NCBI RefSeq assembly: GCF_003014675.1
Contig: NZ_PYAU01000001.1
Span: 2,418,001-2,482,000, forward strand
Source: Labedella gwakjiensis
Lineage (GTDB): Bacteria; Actinomycetota; Actinomycetes; Actinomycetales; Microbacteriaceae
Direction: 5' to 3'
DNA length: 64,000 nucleotides
In this document: piece after piece, positions 34,053-42,717 of the stretch
Layout: every line of letters begins with the position of its first letter
Numbering within the stretch: the first letter of the stretch is position 1
Position numbers and translations under genes: made by a program
Notes under the pieces: model-generated
The model's input: only the letters and a program-made list of their open reading frames with translations
Told to the model about the DNA's origin: nothing
The model's database searches: none

Positions 34053-34655
34053 GTGACGCGCGCACTTCTCATCGTCGACGTACAGAACGACTTCACCGAG
34101 GGCGGCGCCCTCGGCGTCGACGGCGGAGCGGCCGTCGCCGAGAACGTCACGGCCTTCGTGCGCCGCACGTCGGGCGCCTACGGTGTGGTGTTCGCCTCGC
34201 GGGACTGGCACGACGGCGACACCTCCAACGGCGGCCACTTCGCGGACGGCGCTCCCGATTTCGTGGACACCTGGCCACGGCATTGCGTGGCGGGAACACC
34301 GGGAGCCGACTACCACCCGGCACTCGACGCGTCCCTGGTCGACGTGCACGTGCGGAAGGGCCAGGGCGTGCCGGCGTACTCGCTCTTCGAGGGCACGACG
34401 GACGACGGCCGGACCGCGTCGGCGGCCCTCGCAGCGCACGGCGTCACCGAGGTCGACGTCGTCGGCATCGCCACCGATCACTGCGTGCGGGCGACGGCCC
34501 TCGACGCGATCGAGCACGGGCTGCACGTGCGGATCCTCACCGACCTCGTCGCCGGGGTCGCTCCGGATCCGAGCGCTGCGGCGCTCGCCGAGGTCGCGCA
34601 CCACGGCGGGGAACTCGTGTCGAGCACGGTCGTCGAGGCTCCCTCGGAGGGCTGA
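34053..34655 (+). CDS. pncA: Nicotinamidase (isochorismatase fold)
   Basis: The 200-residue enzyme deamidates nicotinamide to nicotinate for NAD salvage. The catalytic aspartate is in VDVQNDF, the metal-binding histidines are in HDGDTSNGGH and WPRHC, the lysine is in RKGQG and the catalytic cysteine is in ATDHCVRATALDA. The GTG start has AGGAGG 8 bases upstream. It is the only gene of this stretch with a clear leader and ribosome site. Confidence 0.93.
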   Translation: MTRALLIVDVQNDFTEGGALGVDGGAAVAENVTAFVRRTSGAYGVVFASRDWHDGDTSNGGHFADGAPDFVDTWPRHCVAGTPGADYHPALDASLVDVHVRKGQGVPAYSLFEGTTDDGRTASAALAAHGVTEVDVVGIATDHCVRATALDAIEHGLHVRILTDLVAGVAPDPSAAALAEVAHHGGELVSSTVVEAPSEG

Positions 34656-34765
34656 AGCCGTCGGCGGTCGACGCGGAGGGGACCGAGGAGGTCGCACCGC
34701 CTCCCCGGCCCCAGTGAACCCGTTCGGTCCCGCTCGGGAATCGGATGGGGTGGACCTCCGGCCCG

Positions 34766-35770
34766 TCAGTCCGTCGCGGGTCCGGTCGACCCCCGCACGA
34801 TGAGCTTCGTGGCCGGCCGGTCGGAGTCTGCCCCCGGTTCGCCCGCGATCGCGCGCTGGAGGGCGACGACCGCGGCCTCACCCAGGCTCCGCATGTGGCT
34901 GCGCACGGTCGTGAGGGGCGGCGTCAGGAGGTCCGCGCCGAAGATGTCGTCGAAGCCGATCACGCTGAGCGTGCCGGGTACGTCGATGCCGGCATCCCTG
35001 GCGCCCTGCAGCAGACCGAAGGCGAGGAGGTCGTTGAACGCCACGACCGCCGTCACACCGCTCGCCGCCACGCGCGGGACGGCGGCCCGGCCGCCGTCGA
35101 TCGTGGGGCTGTCCGACTCGATCGCGCGCACGGTCATTCCTCGGGAGAGGGCGTCCGCCACGAGCACCTCGTGGCGGCGCCCGTTCATCCAGGATGCCGA
35201 GGGGCCGGTGAGGTAGGCGATGTCCCGATGCCCCAGCTCGGCGAGATGGCGGACGGCCTCGTGCACGCCCACCTCCACCTCGGCGGTGGCCGCCGGAAGA
35301 TCGGCGACGAGTCGGTTGACGGTGACGACGGGCTTGAGCTCGGCGAGCGCGACGATCTGTTCGTCGCTGAGACGCGAGCCCACGAGCATGAGGCCGTCGG
35401 CCACGCGGAGGAGGCGCTGGGCTGCGTCGAGCTCGACGTCCACGTTCTCCTGGGAGTCGGCGAAGAGGAGCGTGCAGCCGGCCTCGGCTGTGACCCGTTC
35501 GGCACCGCGTACGAGGTCGAAGTACACCGGGTTCGTCATGTCGGACATCACGAGGGCGAAGTTCCCCGTGAGACCCGACTGCAGGGAGCGGGCCATCGGA
35601 TTGAGGCGGTAGCCGAGCTCATCGGCCGCCGCGCGGATGCGGCGCTCGGTCTCCGAATTGATCCGGCCGGGCTTGTTGAGCGCGCGGGAGACCGTCGAGG
35701 CGGCGACGCCGGCCTTCTCGGCGATGTCGTAGATCGTCGGCGCGGTCGATCGGCGCGTACGTTCGGTCAT
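34766..35770 (-). CDS. LacI-family repressor of the glucuronide locus
   Basis: The 334-residue regulator has the helix-turn-helix TIYDIAEKAGVAASTVSRAL, hinge YRLNPMARSLQSGLTGNF and an effector-binding domain ending KLIVRGSTGPATD. It is divergent from the beta-glucuronide catabolic operon, and three GCAA-N4-TTGC-type operators lie between them. It is therefore the likely repressor, by position a functional analogue of UxuR/UidR. The inducer would be a glucuronide, fructuronate or a related uronate. Confidence 0.92.
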   Translation of the reverse strand: MTERTRRSTAPTIYDIAEKAGVAASTVSRALNKPGRINSETERRIRAAADELGYRLNPMARSLQSGLTGNFALVMSDMTNPVYFDLVRGAERVTAEAGCTLLFADSQENVDVELDAAQRLLRVADGLMLVGSRLSDEQIVALAELKPVVTVNRLVADLPAATAEVEVGVHEAVRHLAELGHRDIAYLTGPSASWMNGRRHEVLVADALSRGMTVRAIESDSPTIDGGRAAVPRVAASGVTAVVAFNDLLAFGLLQGARDAGIDVPGTLSVIGFDDIFGADLLTPPLTTVRSHMRSLGEAAVVALQRAIAGEPGADSDRPATKLIVRGSTGPATD

Positions 35771-35814
35771 CGGTTCCCCCTTCGGCTCCGGCAGGCCTCC
35801 AGAACCTATGGATC

Positions 35815-35830
35815 TGGCAACCGCTTGCCA
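35815..35830. promoter_or_regulatory. Operator candidate 1 (TGGCAA-N4-TTGCCA)
   Basis: TGGCAACCGCTTGCCA is a 6-4-6 inverted repeat, 45 bp upstream of the divergent LacI gene. It matches the LacI/GntR operator style with the GCAA half-site shared by the next two sites. Confidence 0.75.
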
Positions 35831-35870
35831 ATCTAATCACAAACCGGTCTCGGTTGGTCACGAGTATTCG

Positions 35871-35882
35871 GCAATCGATTGC
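35871..35882. promoter_or_regulatory. Operator candidate 2 (GCAATCGATTGC)
   Basis: A perfect 12-bp palindrome centred 53 bp from operator 1. It is followed after one base by a third, slightly imperfect copy. Confidence 0.75.
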
Positions 35883-35883
35883 G

Positions 35884-35895
35884 GCAATCGGTTGC
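35884..35895. promoter_or_regulatory. Operator candidate 3 (GCAATCGGTTGC)
   Basis: A near-palindrome differing from site 2 by one base. Its centre is 13 bp from that of site 2. All three sites lie between the LacI gene and the binding-protein gene. Confidence 0.7.
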
Positions 35896-36045
35896 ACTTG
35901 CTACGGTCGAGTCACGTCGACGGGTCGAAAAGACCCATACGACGGCCCCAGCTCACGCGTCGGACCGGATCCGGCGAACAGCGCGGGCACAGGCTTCCAC
36001 CCCGACAGCCCCACCGTGTCAATGACGAACGAAGGACTACTGACG

Positions 36046-37581
36046 ATGAAGTTGGTTTCGAAGAGAGCCGCGGCCGTGACCGCGTCGATCGCCGCGGCGG
36101 CGCTGCTCGCCGGATGCTCAGGCGGAAACGCCGACAACGGGGGAGGAACCGCCGGAGGCGGGACGCTCACCCTCGGGACGATCGGCGAGCCGACGTCGTG
36201 GGACCCCGCGCAGGCCCACGTCGGGCACACGCTTCAGCCGTACCAGGTGGCGTACGACACGCTCATCCTCCGCACGGCCGACGGCGACCTCGAGCCGATG
36301 CTCGCCACCGAATGGTCGTACAACGACGACCGCACTCAGCTCACGCTCGAGCTGCGCGACGACGTCACCTTCAGCGACGGCGCGGCGTTCAACGCCGAGG
36401 CCGTGAAGGCCAACATCGAGAACCTCCAGAACAACAACGGGCGGCAGGCCGCGCAGGTGGCCGCCGTCGAGTCGGTCGACCCCGTGGACGACGACACCGT
36501 CGTGCTCAACCTCTCGGCTCCGGACCCTTCCCTCGAGTACAACCTGTCGCAAGCAGGCGGCCTCATGGGAAGCCCCGAGTCTCTGGGGACCGAGGAGATG
36601 ATCTCCACACCGGTCGGATCGGGACCGTACGTGATGGACACGGAGCAATCGGTCTCGGGATCGCAGTTCGTGTTCACGGCGCGGGAGGACTACTGGAACC
36701 CCGACCTGCAGAAGTTCGACACCGTCGTCCTCAAGCCGTACGAGGAGCTCACCGCGCGTGTGAACGCGCTCCTGTCCAAGCAGGTCGACGCGACGATCCT
36801 CGACGCGTCTACTGCGGAACAGGCCGACGGCGCCGGTTTCGCCACACTCGAGGACTATCGGGTGGACTGGCAGGGACTCCTTCTCCTCGACCGCGAGGGT
36901 ACGCAGGTTCCGGCGCTCGGGGATGTGCGTGTGCGCCAGGCGATCAACTACGCGATCGACCGCGACACGATGCTCGAGTCGATCCTGCGCGGATACGGTG
37001 AGCCGACCCAGCAGGTGTTCGGTCCCGACAGCGGGGCATCCGTCGATGAGCTCGACAGTCGGTATGACTACGACCCCGAGAAGGCGAAGGAACTCCTCGC
37101 CGAGGCCGGATACGCCGACGGCTTCGACCTCCCCATCTCCGCCGGTCCCGGCTTCGAGACGGCCCTGGCCGCGCTGACGCAGCAGTTCGCCGATGTCGGC
37201 ATCCGGGTCCAGGTGACGACCCTGAACGTCCAGACGTTCCTCGACGATCTGTCGTCCGGCAAGGTCCCGGTGCTCTACCAGAACCTCTTCCAGGGTGAGC
37301 CGTGGGTGGCGATCAATCAGATCATCTCCACCGATGCCATCTACAACCCCTTCGACTCGGCCACGCCCGAACTCGACGAACTCATCGCCGCCGTCCAGAC
37401 GGGCGGAGACGAGTCGGCAGAGAACGCCAAGGCCGTGAACGAGTACATCTCGGAGAACGCCTGGTTCGCCCCCGTGTACCGGATCGACCAGGTCTACTCC
37501 TACGATTCCGAGAAGATCTCGGTGGAGAAGCAGATCCAGCAGGCCGTGCCGTCCATCTACAACTTCGCGCCCGCCTCGTAA
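36046..37581 (+). CDS. ABC importer, family 5 substrate-binding lipoprotein
   Basis: A 511-residue lipoprotein (lipobox LLAGC at about residues 20-24) is of the SBP_bac_5 family, usually peptide or nickel binding. GTIGEPTSWDPAQAHVG opens the mature part and APVYRIDQVYSYDSEKISV closes it. It is the first gene of a glucuronide degradation operon, so its ligand is probably a glucuronide rather than a peptide. Family 5 members that bind oligosaccharides are known in Thermotoga. The ATG at 36046 has GAAGGA upstream; a start at 36022 gives 8 more residues. Confidence 0.9.
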   Translation: MKLVSKRAAAVTASIAAAALLAGCSGGNADNGGGTAGGGTLTLGTIGEPTSWDPAQAHVGHTLQPYQVAYDTLILRTADGDLEPMLATEWSYNDDRTQLTLELRDDVTFSDGAAFNAEAVKANIENLQNNNGRQAAQVAAVESVDPVDDDTVVLNLSAPDPSLEYNLSQAGGLMGSPESLGTEEMISTPVGSGPYVMDTEQSVSGSQFVFTAREDYWNPDLQKFDTVVLKPYEELTARVNALLSKQVDATILDASTAEQADGAGFATLEDYRVDWQGLLLLDREGTQVPALGDVRVRQAINYAIDRDTMLESILRGYGEPTQQVFGPDSGASVDELDSRYDYDPEKAKELLAEAGYADGFDLPISAGPGFETALAALTQQFADVGIRVQVTTLNVQTFLDDLSSGKVPVLYQNLFQGEPWVAINQIISTDAIYNPFDSATPELDELIAAVQTGGDESAENAKAVNEYISENAWFAPVYRIDQVYSYDSEKISVEKQIQQAVPSIYNFAPAS

Positions 37582-37586
37582 CCGCC

Positions 37587-37618
37587 GGCGGGGAGGCGAC
37601 CGCGGTCGTCTCCCCGCC
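37587..37618 (+). terminator. GC-rich hairpin between binding-protein and permease genes
   Basis: A 15-bp stem (arms at 37587-37601 and 37604-37618, one G-T wobble) lies just after the binding-protein stop. It is likely a partial terminator or 3'-end stabiliser that lets binding protein exceed permease. Confidence 0.65.
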
Positions 37619-37641
37619 CCTCGGCCCGCTCTGGAGCACTC

Positions 37642-38583
37642 GTGATCACCTACACCCTCAAGCGCATCGCGTCGGGACTCGTCCTGCTCGTCGCCATCTG
37701 CGCCGCCGCCTACGCGCTGCTCTTCGTCAACGGGTCGAGCATCGCCCGCAACATCGTCGGCGATCAGGCCACCGAAGCCCAGGTCGCGGCGAAAGAAGTC
37801 GAGCTCGGCCTCGATCAGCCCCTCCCCGTCCGGTTCCTCGACTGGGTGGCGAGCGCCCTCTCCGGAGACCTGGGTCGGAGCTGGTTCGGGACGATCACCG
37901 TGTCCGACAGCCTCACGACGAGGCTCCCCGTCACGCTCGCCCTGATCGGCGTCGCGATGCTCTTCGTCACGATATTCGCGACCACCATCGGGACGCTCGC
38001 GGCCGTCAAACGCGGCTGGATCGATCGGGCGGTCCAGGTCGGTGCCGTCATCGGCGACGCGATCCCCGGTTTCGTCCTCGCCGTTGTGCTCGCAACGGTG
38101 TTCGCGGTCCAGCTCGGGTGGTTCCCCGCGGTCTCGAGTATCGGACCAGGCTCCGGAATCGACGCGTGGATCGCTTCGCTCACGCTTCCGGTCATCGCCA
38201 TCGTGCTGAACTACGTCACAGCGAGCGCACAGCAGATCCGATCGGCCGTGATCCAGCAGCGCGACCGCGACTTCGTGCGGACTCTCCGCAGCCGCGGACT
38301 CGGCGAGGGGGAGATCCTCCTGAAGCACGTGCTGCGCGCGGCGGCGCCCGCCGGCCTCACCGTCCTGAGTCTGCAGTTCGTCGGCCTGCTCGGCGGAGCC
38401 GTGATTCTCGAGCGCATCTTCGCGCTCCCCGGGATCGGACAGCTCGCCGTGACGTCCACCGTGAGCGGAGACATCCCCATCGTGATGGGCGTCGTCCTCT
38501 ACACGGTCGTGATCGTCGTCATCGTCAATCTCGCCGTCGACCTCATCAACGGCTGGCTCAACCCGAAGGTGCGTGTCTCGTGA
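37642..38583 (+). CDS. ABC importer permease (DppB-like)
   Basis: The 313-residue permease has an N-terminal helix followed by a large outer loop (RNIVGDQATEAQVAAKEVEL), usual in DppB/OppB. Five more helices follow. The cytoplasmic loop VIQQRDRDFVRTLRSRGLGE contains the EAA-type signature. It starts at a GTG 60 bases after the binding-protein stop and ends overlapping the next GTG by 4 bp. It sits in the glucuronide operon, so the transport substrate is inferred as glucuronide. Confidence 0.92.
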   Translation: MITYTLKRIASGLVLLVAICAAAYALLFVNGSSIARNIVGDQATEAQVAAKEVELGLDQPLPVRFLDWVASALSGDLGRSWFGTITVSDSLTTRLPVTLALIGVAMLFVTIFATTIGTLAAVKRGWIDRAVQVGAVIGDAIPGFVLAVVLATVFAVQLGWFPAVSSIGPGSGIDAWIASLTLPVIAIVLNYVTASAQQIRSAVIQQRDRDFVRTLRSRGLGEGEILLKHVLRAAAPAGLTVLSLQFVGLLGGAVILERIFALPGIGQLAVTSTVSGDIPIVMGVVLYTVVIVVIVNLAVDLINGWLNPKVRVS

Positions 38584-40442
38584 CCTCGATCAGCACAGGC
38601 GGAGCCGAGCGTCGTCGCGACAATGTCGTGATCCGTCTCCTCCGCAACCCACTCGGAGCGATCGGACTCTCGGTCGTCCTCCTCGTCGTCCTCGGCGCGA
38701 TCCTTGCGCCCCTCCTCGCTCCGTACGGAGCCACGACCGCGGACATCGCCAACCCGTTCGCGAGCCCCGGAGGGGACCACCTCCTCGGCACCGACAGTTC
38801 GGGACGCGACACGTGGAGCCGGCTCCTCTGGGCCTCTCAGCTGACACTGTCGTCCGCGGTCCTCTGCGCCGTGGTCGCCATCGCGATCGGACTGCCCTCC
38901 GGTCTCATCGCCGGCTACTTCGGCGGCCCGTTCGACGGCGTGTCCTCCTGGTCGGCCAACGCGCTCATGAGCCTTCCCGCCATCATCGTGCTCCTCTCGG
39001 TGCGATCCGCGGTGGGACCGAGCGTCTGGGTCACCATGATCGTCTTCGGTGTCCTGCTGAGCCCCGGCTACTACCGCCTCACGCGAACCGCCGTCCAATC
39101 GGTGCGGAACGAGCTGTACGTCGATGCCGCGCGCGTCTCGGGACTGAGCGACGCCCGCATCATCGCCCGCCACATCATCTCCGTGGTGCGCGCGCCGATC
39201 ATCATCCAGACGGCCCTCATCGCCGGCGTCGCGATCGCCATCCAGTCGGGGCTCGAGTTCCTCGGCCTCGGCAACCCGGCGGAGCCGACGTGGGGCGCCA
39301 TGCTGAGCGAGGGCTTCCGCAACATCTACATCTCGCCGACCCTCATGCTGTGGCCGGCGCTCGCGATCGGCCTCACCGTCGGCGCGTTCGTGCTCATCGG
39401 GAACGCCCTGCGCGACGCCCTCGAGGACCTGCCGAGCGTGCGCGCGAACCGCAAGGCGACGGCCGCCGTCGCCGCGAGCGGCGTGACGCCCGGCGCTCTC
39501 GCCGACACCGTCTCCGTGACGGTGGAGCCCGAGATGGCTCCGACGGTCTCGGTCTCGACGAGCGCCGACCCGCTCCCTGGCACGGACGAACTGCCCGAGG
39601 GCGACCACCTCCTCGAAGTGCGCGACCTCGAGATCGGCTACCCGAACGCCGATGGCGGCCTCACGACGGTCGTGCAGGGTGTCAGCTTCTCGATCGACCG
39701 CGGCGAGGTGCTCAGCATCGTCGGCGAGTCCGGATCGGGCAAGAGCCAGACGGCGTTCGCCGTGCTCGGCCTGCTGCCGAGTTCGGCCCGCATCGTCGCG
39801 GGGAGCATCGTCATCGACGACATCCAGACCATCGACCCGGCGTCGCAGCGCATCCTCCAGAAGGAGGTGGGCCCGCTGCGTGGGCGGCGGATCTCCTACA
39901 TCCCGCAGGAGCCGATGTCGAACCTCGACCCGAACTACACGATCGGGCACCAGCTGGCCCGGCCGATGGTCAAGCTCCTCGGCATCAGCCGCGCCGATGC
40001 GAAACGGCGCGCGATCGATCTCCTCGAACGTGTCGGGATCTCCGACCCGGAGGGGACGTTCGCCTCGTATCCGAACGAGATCTCCGGCGGAATGGCGCAG
40101 CGCGTCCTCATCGCGGGGGCCGTGAGCTGCGAACCCGACCTCATCATCGCCGACGAGCCGACCACGGCGCTCGACGTGACGGTTCAGGCCGAGGTCCTCG
40201 ATCTGCTCCGCCGCATGCGCGACGAGCTCGGAGTCGCGATCCTCCTCGTCACCCACAACTTCGGCGTCGTCGCCGACATCGCCGACCGCGTGGCCGTCAT
40301 GCAGCGCGGCCGGCTCGTGGAGGAGGGACCCGTGCGCGAGATCCTGCACCACCCGCGCCACCCGTACACCCGCACCCTGCTCGGCTCGATGCTCACCGGT
40401 CGGGAACCGCTCACGCCGCTCACCGAGGAGACGACCCGATGA
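38580..40442 (+). CDS. ABC importer permease-ATPase fusion (DppC-DppD)
   Basis: One 620-residue polypeptide joins a DppC-type permease to a DppD-type ATPase. The N-terminal membrane half (about residues 1-300) has six helices and LFLG-like features such as SGLEFLGLGNPAEPTWGAML. A flexible linker rich in V, S and T (about 300-335) leads to the ATPase with Walker A GESGSGKSQTAF, Q-loop YIPQEPMSN, signature EISGGMAQRV and Walker B LIIADEPTTALD. Such fusions are known in some actinobacterial peptide transporters. It overlaps both neighbours by 4 bp, which confirms a single reading frame. Confidence 0.92.
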   Translation: MTSISTGGAERRRDNVVIRLLRNPLGAIGLSVVLLVVLGAILAPLLAPYGATTADIANPFASPGGDHLLGTDSSGRDTWSRLLWASQLTLSSAVLCAVVAIAIGLPSGLIAGYFGGPFDGVSSWSANALMSLPAIIVLLSVRSAVGPSVWVTMIVFGVLLSPGYYRLTRTAVQSVRNELYVDAARVSGLSDARIIARHIISVVRAPIIIQTALIAGVAIAIQSGLEFLGLGNPAEPTWGAMLSEGFRNIYISPTLMLWPALAIGLTVGAFVLIGNALRDALEDLPSVRANRKATAAVAASGVTPGALADTVSVTVEPEMAPTVSVSTSADPLPGTDELPEGDHLLEVRDLEIGYPNADGGLTTVVQGVSFSIDRGEVLSIVGESGSGKSQTAFAVLGLLPSSARIVAGSIVIDDIQTIDPASQRILQKEVGPLRGRRISYIPQEPMSNLDPNYTIGHQLARPMVKLLGISRADAKRRAIDLLERVGISDPEGTFASYPNEISGGMAQRVLIAGAVSCEPDLIIADEPTTALDVTVQAEVLDLLRRMRDELGVAILLVTHNFGVVADIADRVAVMQRGRLVEEGPVREILHHPRHPYTRTLLGSMLTGREPLTPLTEETTR

Positions 40443-41299
40443 CCGAGAAGCTGCTCCAGGTCGACGACCTCGCCGTGGCCTATCCGCGGAAGGGCTTCCG
40501 CCGCGGCCCCGTCGAGATCCTCCACGGCGTCTCCCTCGACATCGAGCCGGGCAAGACGCTCGGCGTCGTGGGGGAGTCGGGATCCGGGAAGACCACGATC
40601 GGCCGCGCCATCCTGGGCCTCGCGCCGATCACCCGCGGAACGGTGACCTTCGGCGGCGTCGACATCACGCACGCCGGGCGACGGAAGCGGGCAGAGCTCG
40701 CCGCCGACCTCCAGGTGGTCTTCCAGGACCCGTACAGCTCGCTCAACCCGGCGATGGAGATCGGTCAGATCCTCGCCGAGCCGCTGCAGGTGCAGAAGGT
40801 CGGTGCGAAGGAGAGCCGCGCCCGCGTCGCCGAGCTGCTCGACCGGGTGGGACTCCCGAGCAACGCCATCACCCGGGTGCCCCGCGAGTTCTCGGGCGGG
40901 CAGCGCCAGCGGATCGCCATCGCGCGCGCCCTCGCCCTGCGGCCGAAGCTCATCGTGTGCGACGAGCCGGTGAGCGCGCTCGACCTCACGACACAGGCTC
41001 GCGTGCTCGACCTGTTCCTCGAGATCCAGCAGGACCTCGGGGTGTCGTATCTCTTCATCTCGCACGATCTCGACGTGATCCGTCACATCAGTCACGACGT
41101 CGCCGTGCTCTACCGCGGCGACGTCGTCGAGCGCGGCGAAGCGGCGGTCGTCACCACGTCGCCGCAGCACCGGTACACCCGGCGGCTCCTCCTCGCGTCG
41201 CCTCTGCCCGACCCCGACGCTCAAGCGGAGCGGCGAGCTCTCCGTGGCCGGATGGCCGCTGAGGAGCGCGTCGCGGCGGGGTCGGGGGTCGAACGATGA
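40439..41299 (+). CDS. ABC importer ATPase (DppF-like)
   Basis: This 286-residue ATPase has Walker A GESGSGKTTIGR near residue 40, the Q-loop FQDPYSSLNP, signature EFSGGQRQRIAIARAL and Walker B LIVCDEPVSALD. The H-loop is in FISHDLDVIRHI. The C-terminal peptide-transporter segment HRYTRRLLLASPLPDPD is typical of OppF/DppF. It completes the transporter with the fused permease-ATPase upstream. Both junctions are 4-bp overlaps (ATGA). Confidence 0.94.
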   Translation: MTEKLLQVDDLAVAYPRKGFRRGPVEILHGVSLDIEPGKTLGVVGESGSGKTTIGRAILGLAPITRGTVTFGGVDITHAGRRKRAELAADLQVVFQDPYSSLNPAMEIGQILAEPLQVQKVGAKESRARVAELLDRVGLPSNAITRVPREFSGGQRQRIAIARALALRPKLIVCDEPVSALDLTTQARVLDLFLEIQQDLGVSYLFISHDLDVIRHISHDVAVLYRGDVVERGEAAVVTTSPQHRYTRRLLLASPLPDPDAQAERRALRGRMAAEERVAAGSGVER

Positions 41300-42717
41300 C
41301 GGACGTCCTGATGGGGGCCACCGCGACCTCGGCGGCATCGGACGACCGGCTCCTGCCCGTCGACGCCGGAACGCGCGCGATCGCTCGAGACCTCTACGAG
41401 ACGGTCGCCGACCTGCCGATCGTCTCGCCCCACAGCCACGTTCCCGCATCGCTCCTCCGGCAGGACCGGGCGTTCGAGGATCCGACGGAGCTGCTCATCA
41501 GCTCCGACCACTACGTGACGCGGCTGCTCCACGCGAACGGCGTGGACTACGACGACCTGCGGCCGACGGACGGGTCTGCGGCCGGCCGGCGGGCGTGGCG
41601 GCTCCTCGCCGAGCACTGGCACGAATTCGCGGGGACGGCATCCGGGTACTGGCTCGAGCGCACCTTCGAGCGTGTCTTCGGCATCGGGGAGGACCTGGCC
41701 GCGGGGAACGCCGACCGGATCTACGAGGCGATCGAGGAGCGGCTCGGCGAGACGGCGTTCCGGCCTCGTGCGCTCTTCCACACCTTCCGCATCGACGTGC
41801 TCGCGACGACCGACGATCCGCTCGACGACCTCGCGGACCACGCCGCACTGCGCGACGACCCGACGTTCACCGGGCGGGTGCTGCCGACGTTCCGTCCGGA
41901 CCGCTACCTCGATCCGGAGAGCCCCACGTTCCCCGCCGACGTCGCACGACTGCACGAGGCGACGGGCGAACCCGCCACGTTCGACGGCTACCTCGCAGCC
42001 CTCGCGGCACGGCGCGCTCACTTCATCGCGAACGGTGCTGTCTCGGCCGATCACGGCATCGCCGACCTGCGCATCGTCGACCTCGGCACCGACACGGCCG
42101 CCCGCCTCTACGACCGTGCGCGGTCCGGCTCGCTCTCGGCCGAGGACGCGCACGCCTTCCGCGGGCACATGCTTCTCGAGATGGGGCGCATGAGCGCCCG
42201 GGACGGGCTCGTCATGACCATCCACCCCGGTGTTCGGCGCAACCACAACACGGCAACGTTCGAGCGCCACGGCGCTGACACCGGGCACGACATCCCGATC
42301 GCGACGCACTTCACGGACGAGATCCGCCCCCTCCTCGACGAGGTAGGACTCGTGGACGGCATGCACCTCGTGCTGTTCAGCGTCGACGAGACGGTGTACT
42401 CGCGAGAGATCGCCCCGCTCGCCGGCTTCTACCCCTCGGTGTACATCGGCGCGCCGTGGTGGTTCCTCGATGCCCCCGACGCCGGGATGCGCTTCCGCTC
42501 GGCCGTCACCGAGACGGCCGGCTTCTACCGTCATTCCGGCTTCATCGACGACACGCGTGCCTTCCTCTCGATCCCGGCCCGCCACGACATGTCGCGCCGG
42601 CTCGACGCGGCCTTCCTGGCGCGACTCGTGGCCGAGGGACGGGTGCGGCCAGCCGCCGCGGAGCGCATCATCCACGACCTCACCGACACGATGCCGCGGA
42701 AGGTGTTCAAACTGTGA
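41296..42717 (+). CDS. uxaC: Glucuronate isomerase
   Basis: The 473-residue enzyme interconverts glucuronate and fructuronate, the first step of hexuronate catabolism. PIVSPHSHVPASLL holds the metal-binding histidines, and WLERTFERVFGI, MTIHPGVRRNHN, HFTDEIRPLLDEVGL and VYIGAPWWFLDAPDAGMRF are family stretches. Length matches the E. coli enzyme. It overlaps the ATPase gene by 4 bp and the reductase gene by 4 bp, placing it firmly in the glucuronide operon. Confidence 0.95.
   Translation: MTDVLMGATATSAASDDRLLPVDAGTRAIARDLYETVADLPIVSPHSHVPASLLRQDRAFEDPTELLISSDHYVTRLLHANGVDYDDLRPTDGSAAGRRAWRLLAEHWHEFAGTASGYWLERTFERVFGIGEDLAAGNADRIYEAIEERLGETAFRPRALFHTFRIDVLATTDDPLDDLADHAALRDDPTFTGRVLPTFRPDRYLDPESPTFPADVARLHEATGEPATFDGYLAALAARRAHFIANGAVSADHGIADLRIVDLGTDTAARLYDRARSGSLSAEDAHAFRGHMLLEMGRMSARDGLVMTIHPGVRRNHNTATFERHGADTGHDIPIATHFTDEIRPLLDEVGLVDGMHLVLFSVDETVYSREIAPLAGFYPSVYIGAPWWFLDAPDAGMRFRSAVTETAGFYRHSGFIDDTRAFLSIPARHDMSRRLDAAFLARLVAEGRVRPAAAERIIHDLTDTMPRKVFKL

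Noticed and set aside
34656-34765. G/C-rich stretch between pncA and the LacI gene
   Set aside because: The possible hairpin is imperfect and lacks a T-tract; I see nothing else in the interval.
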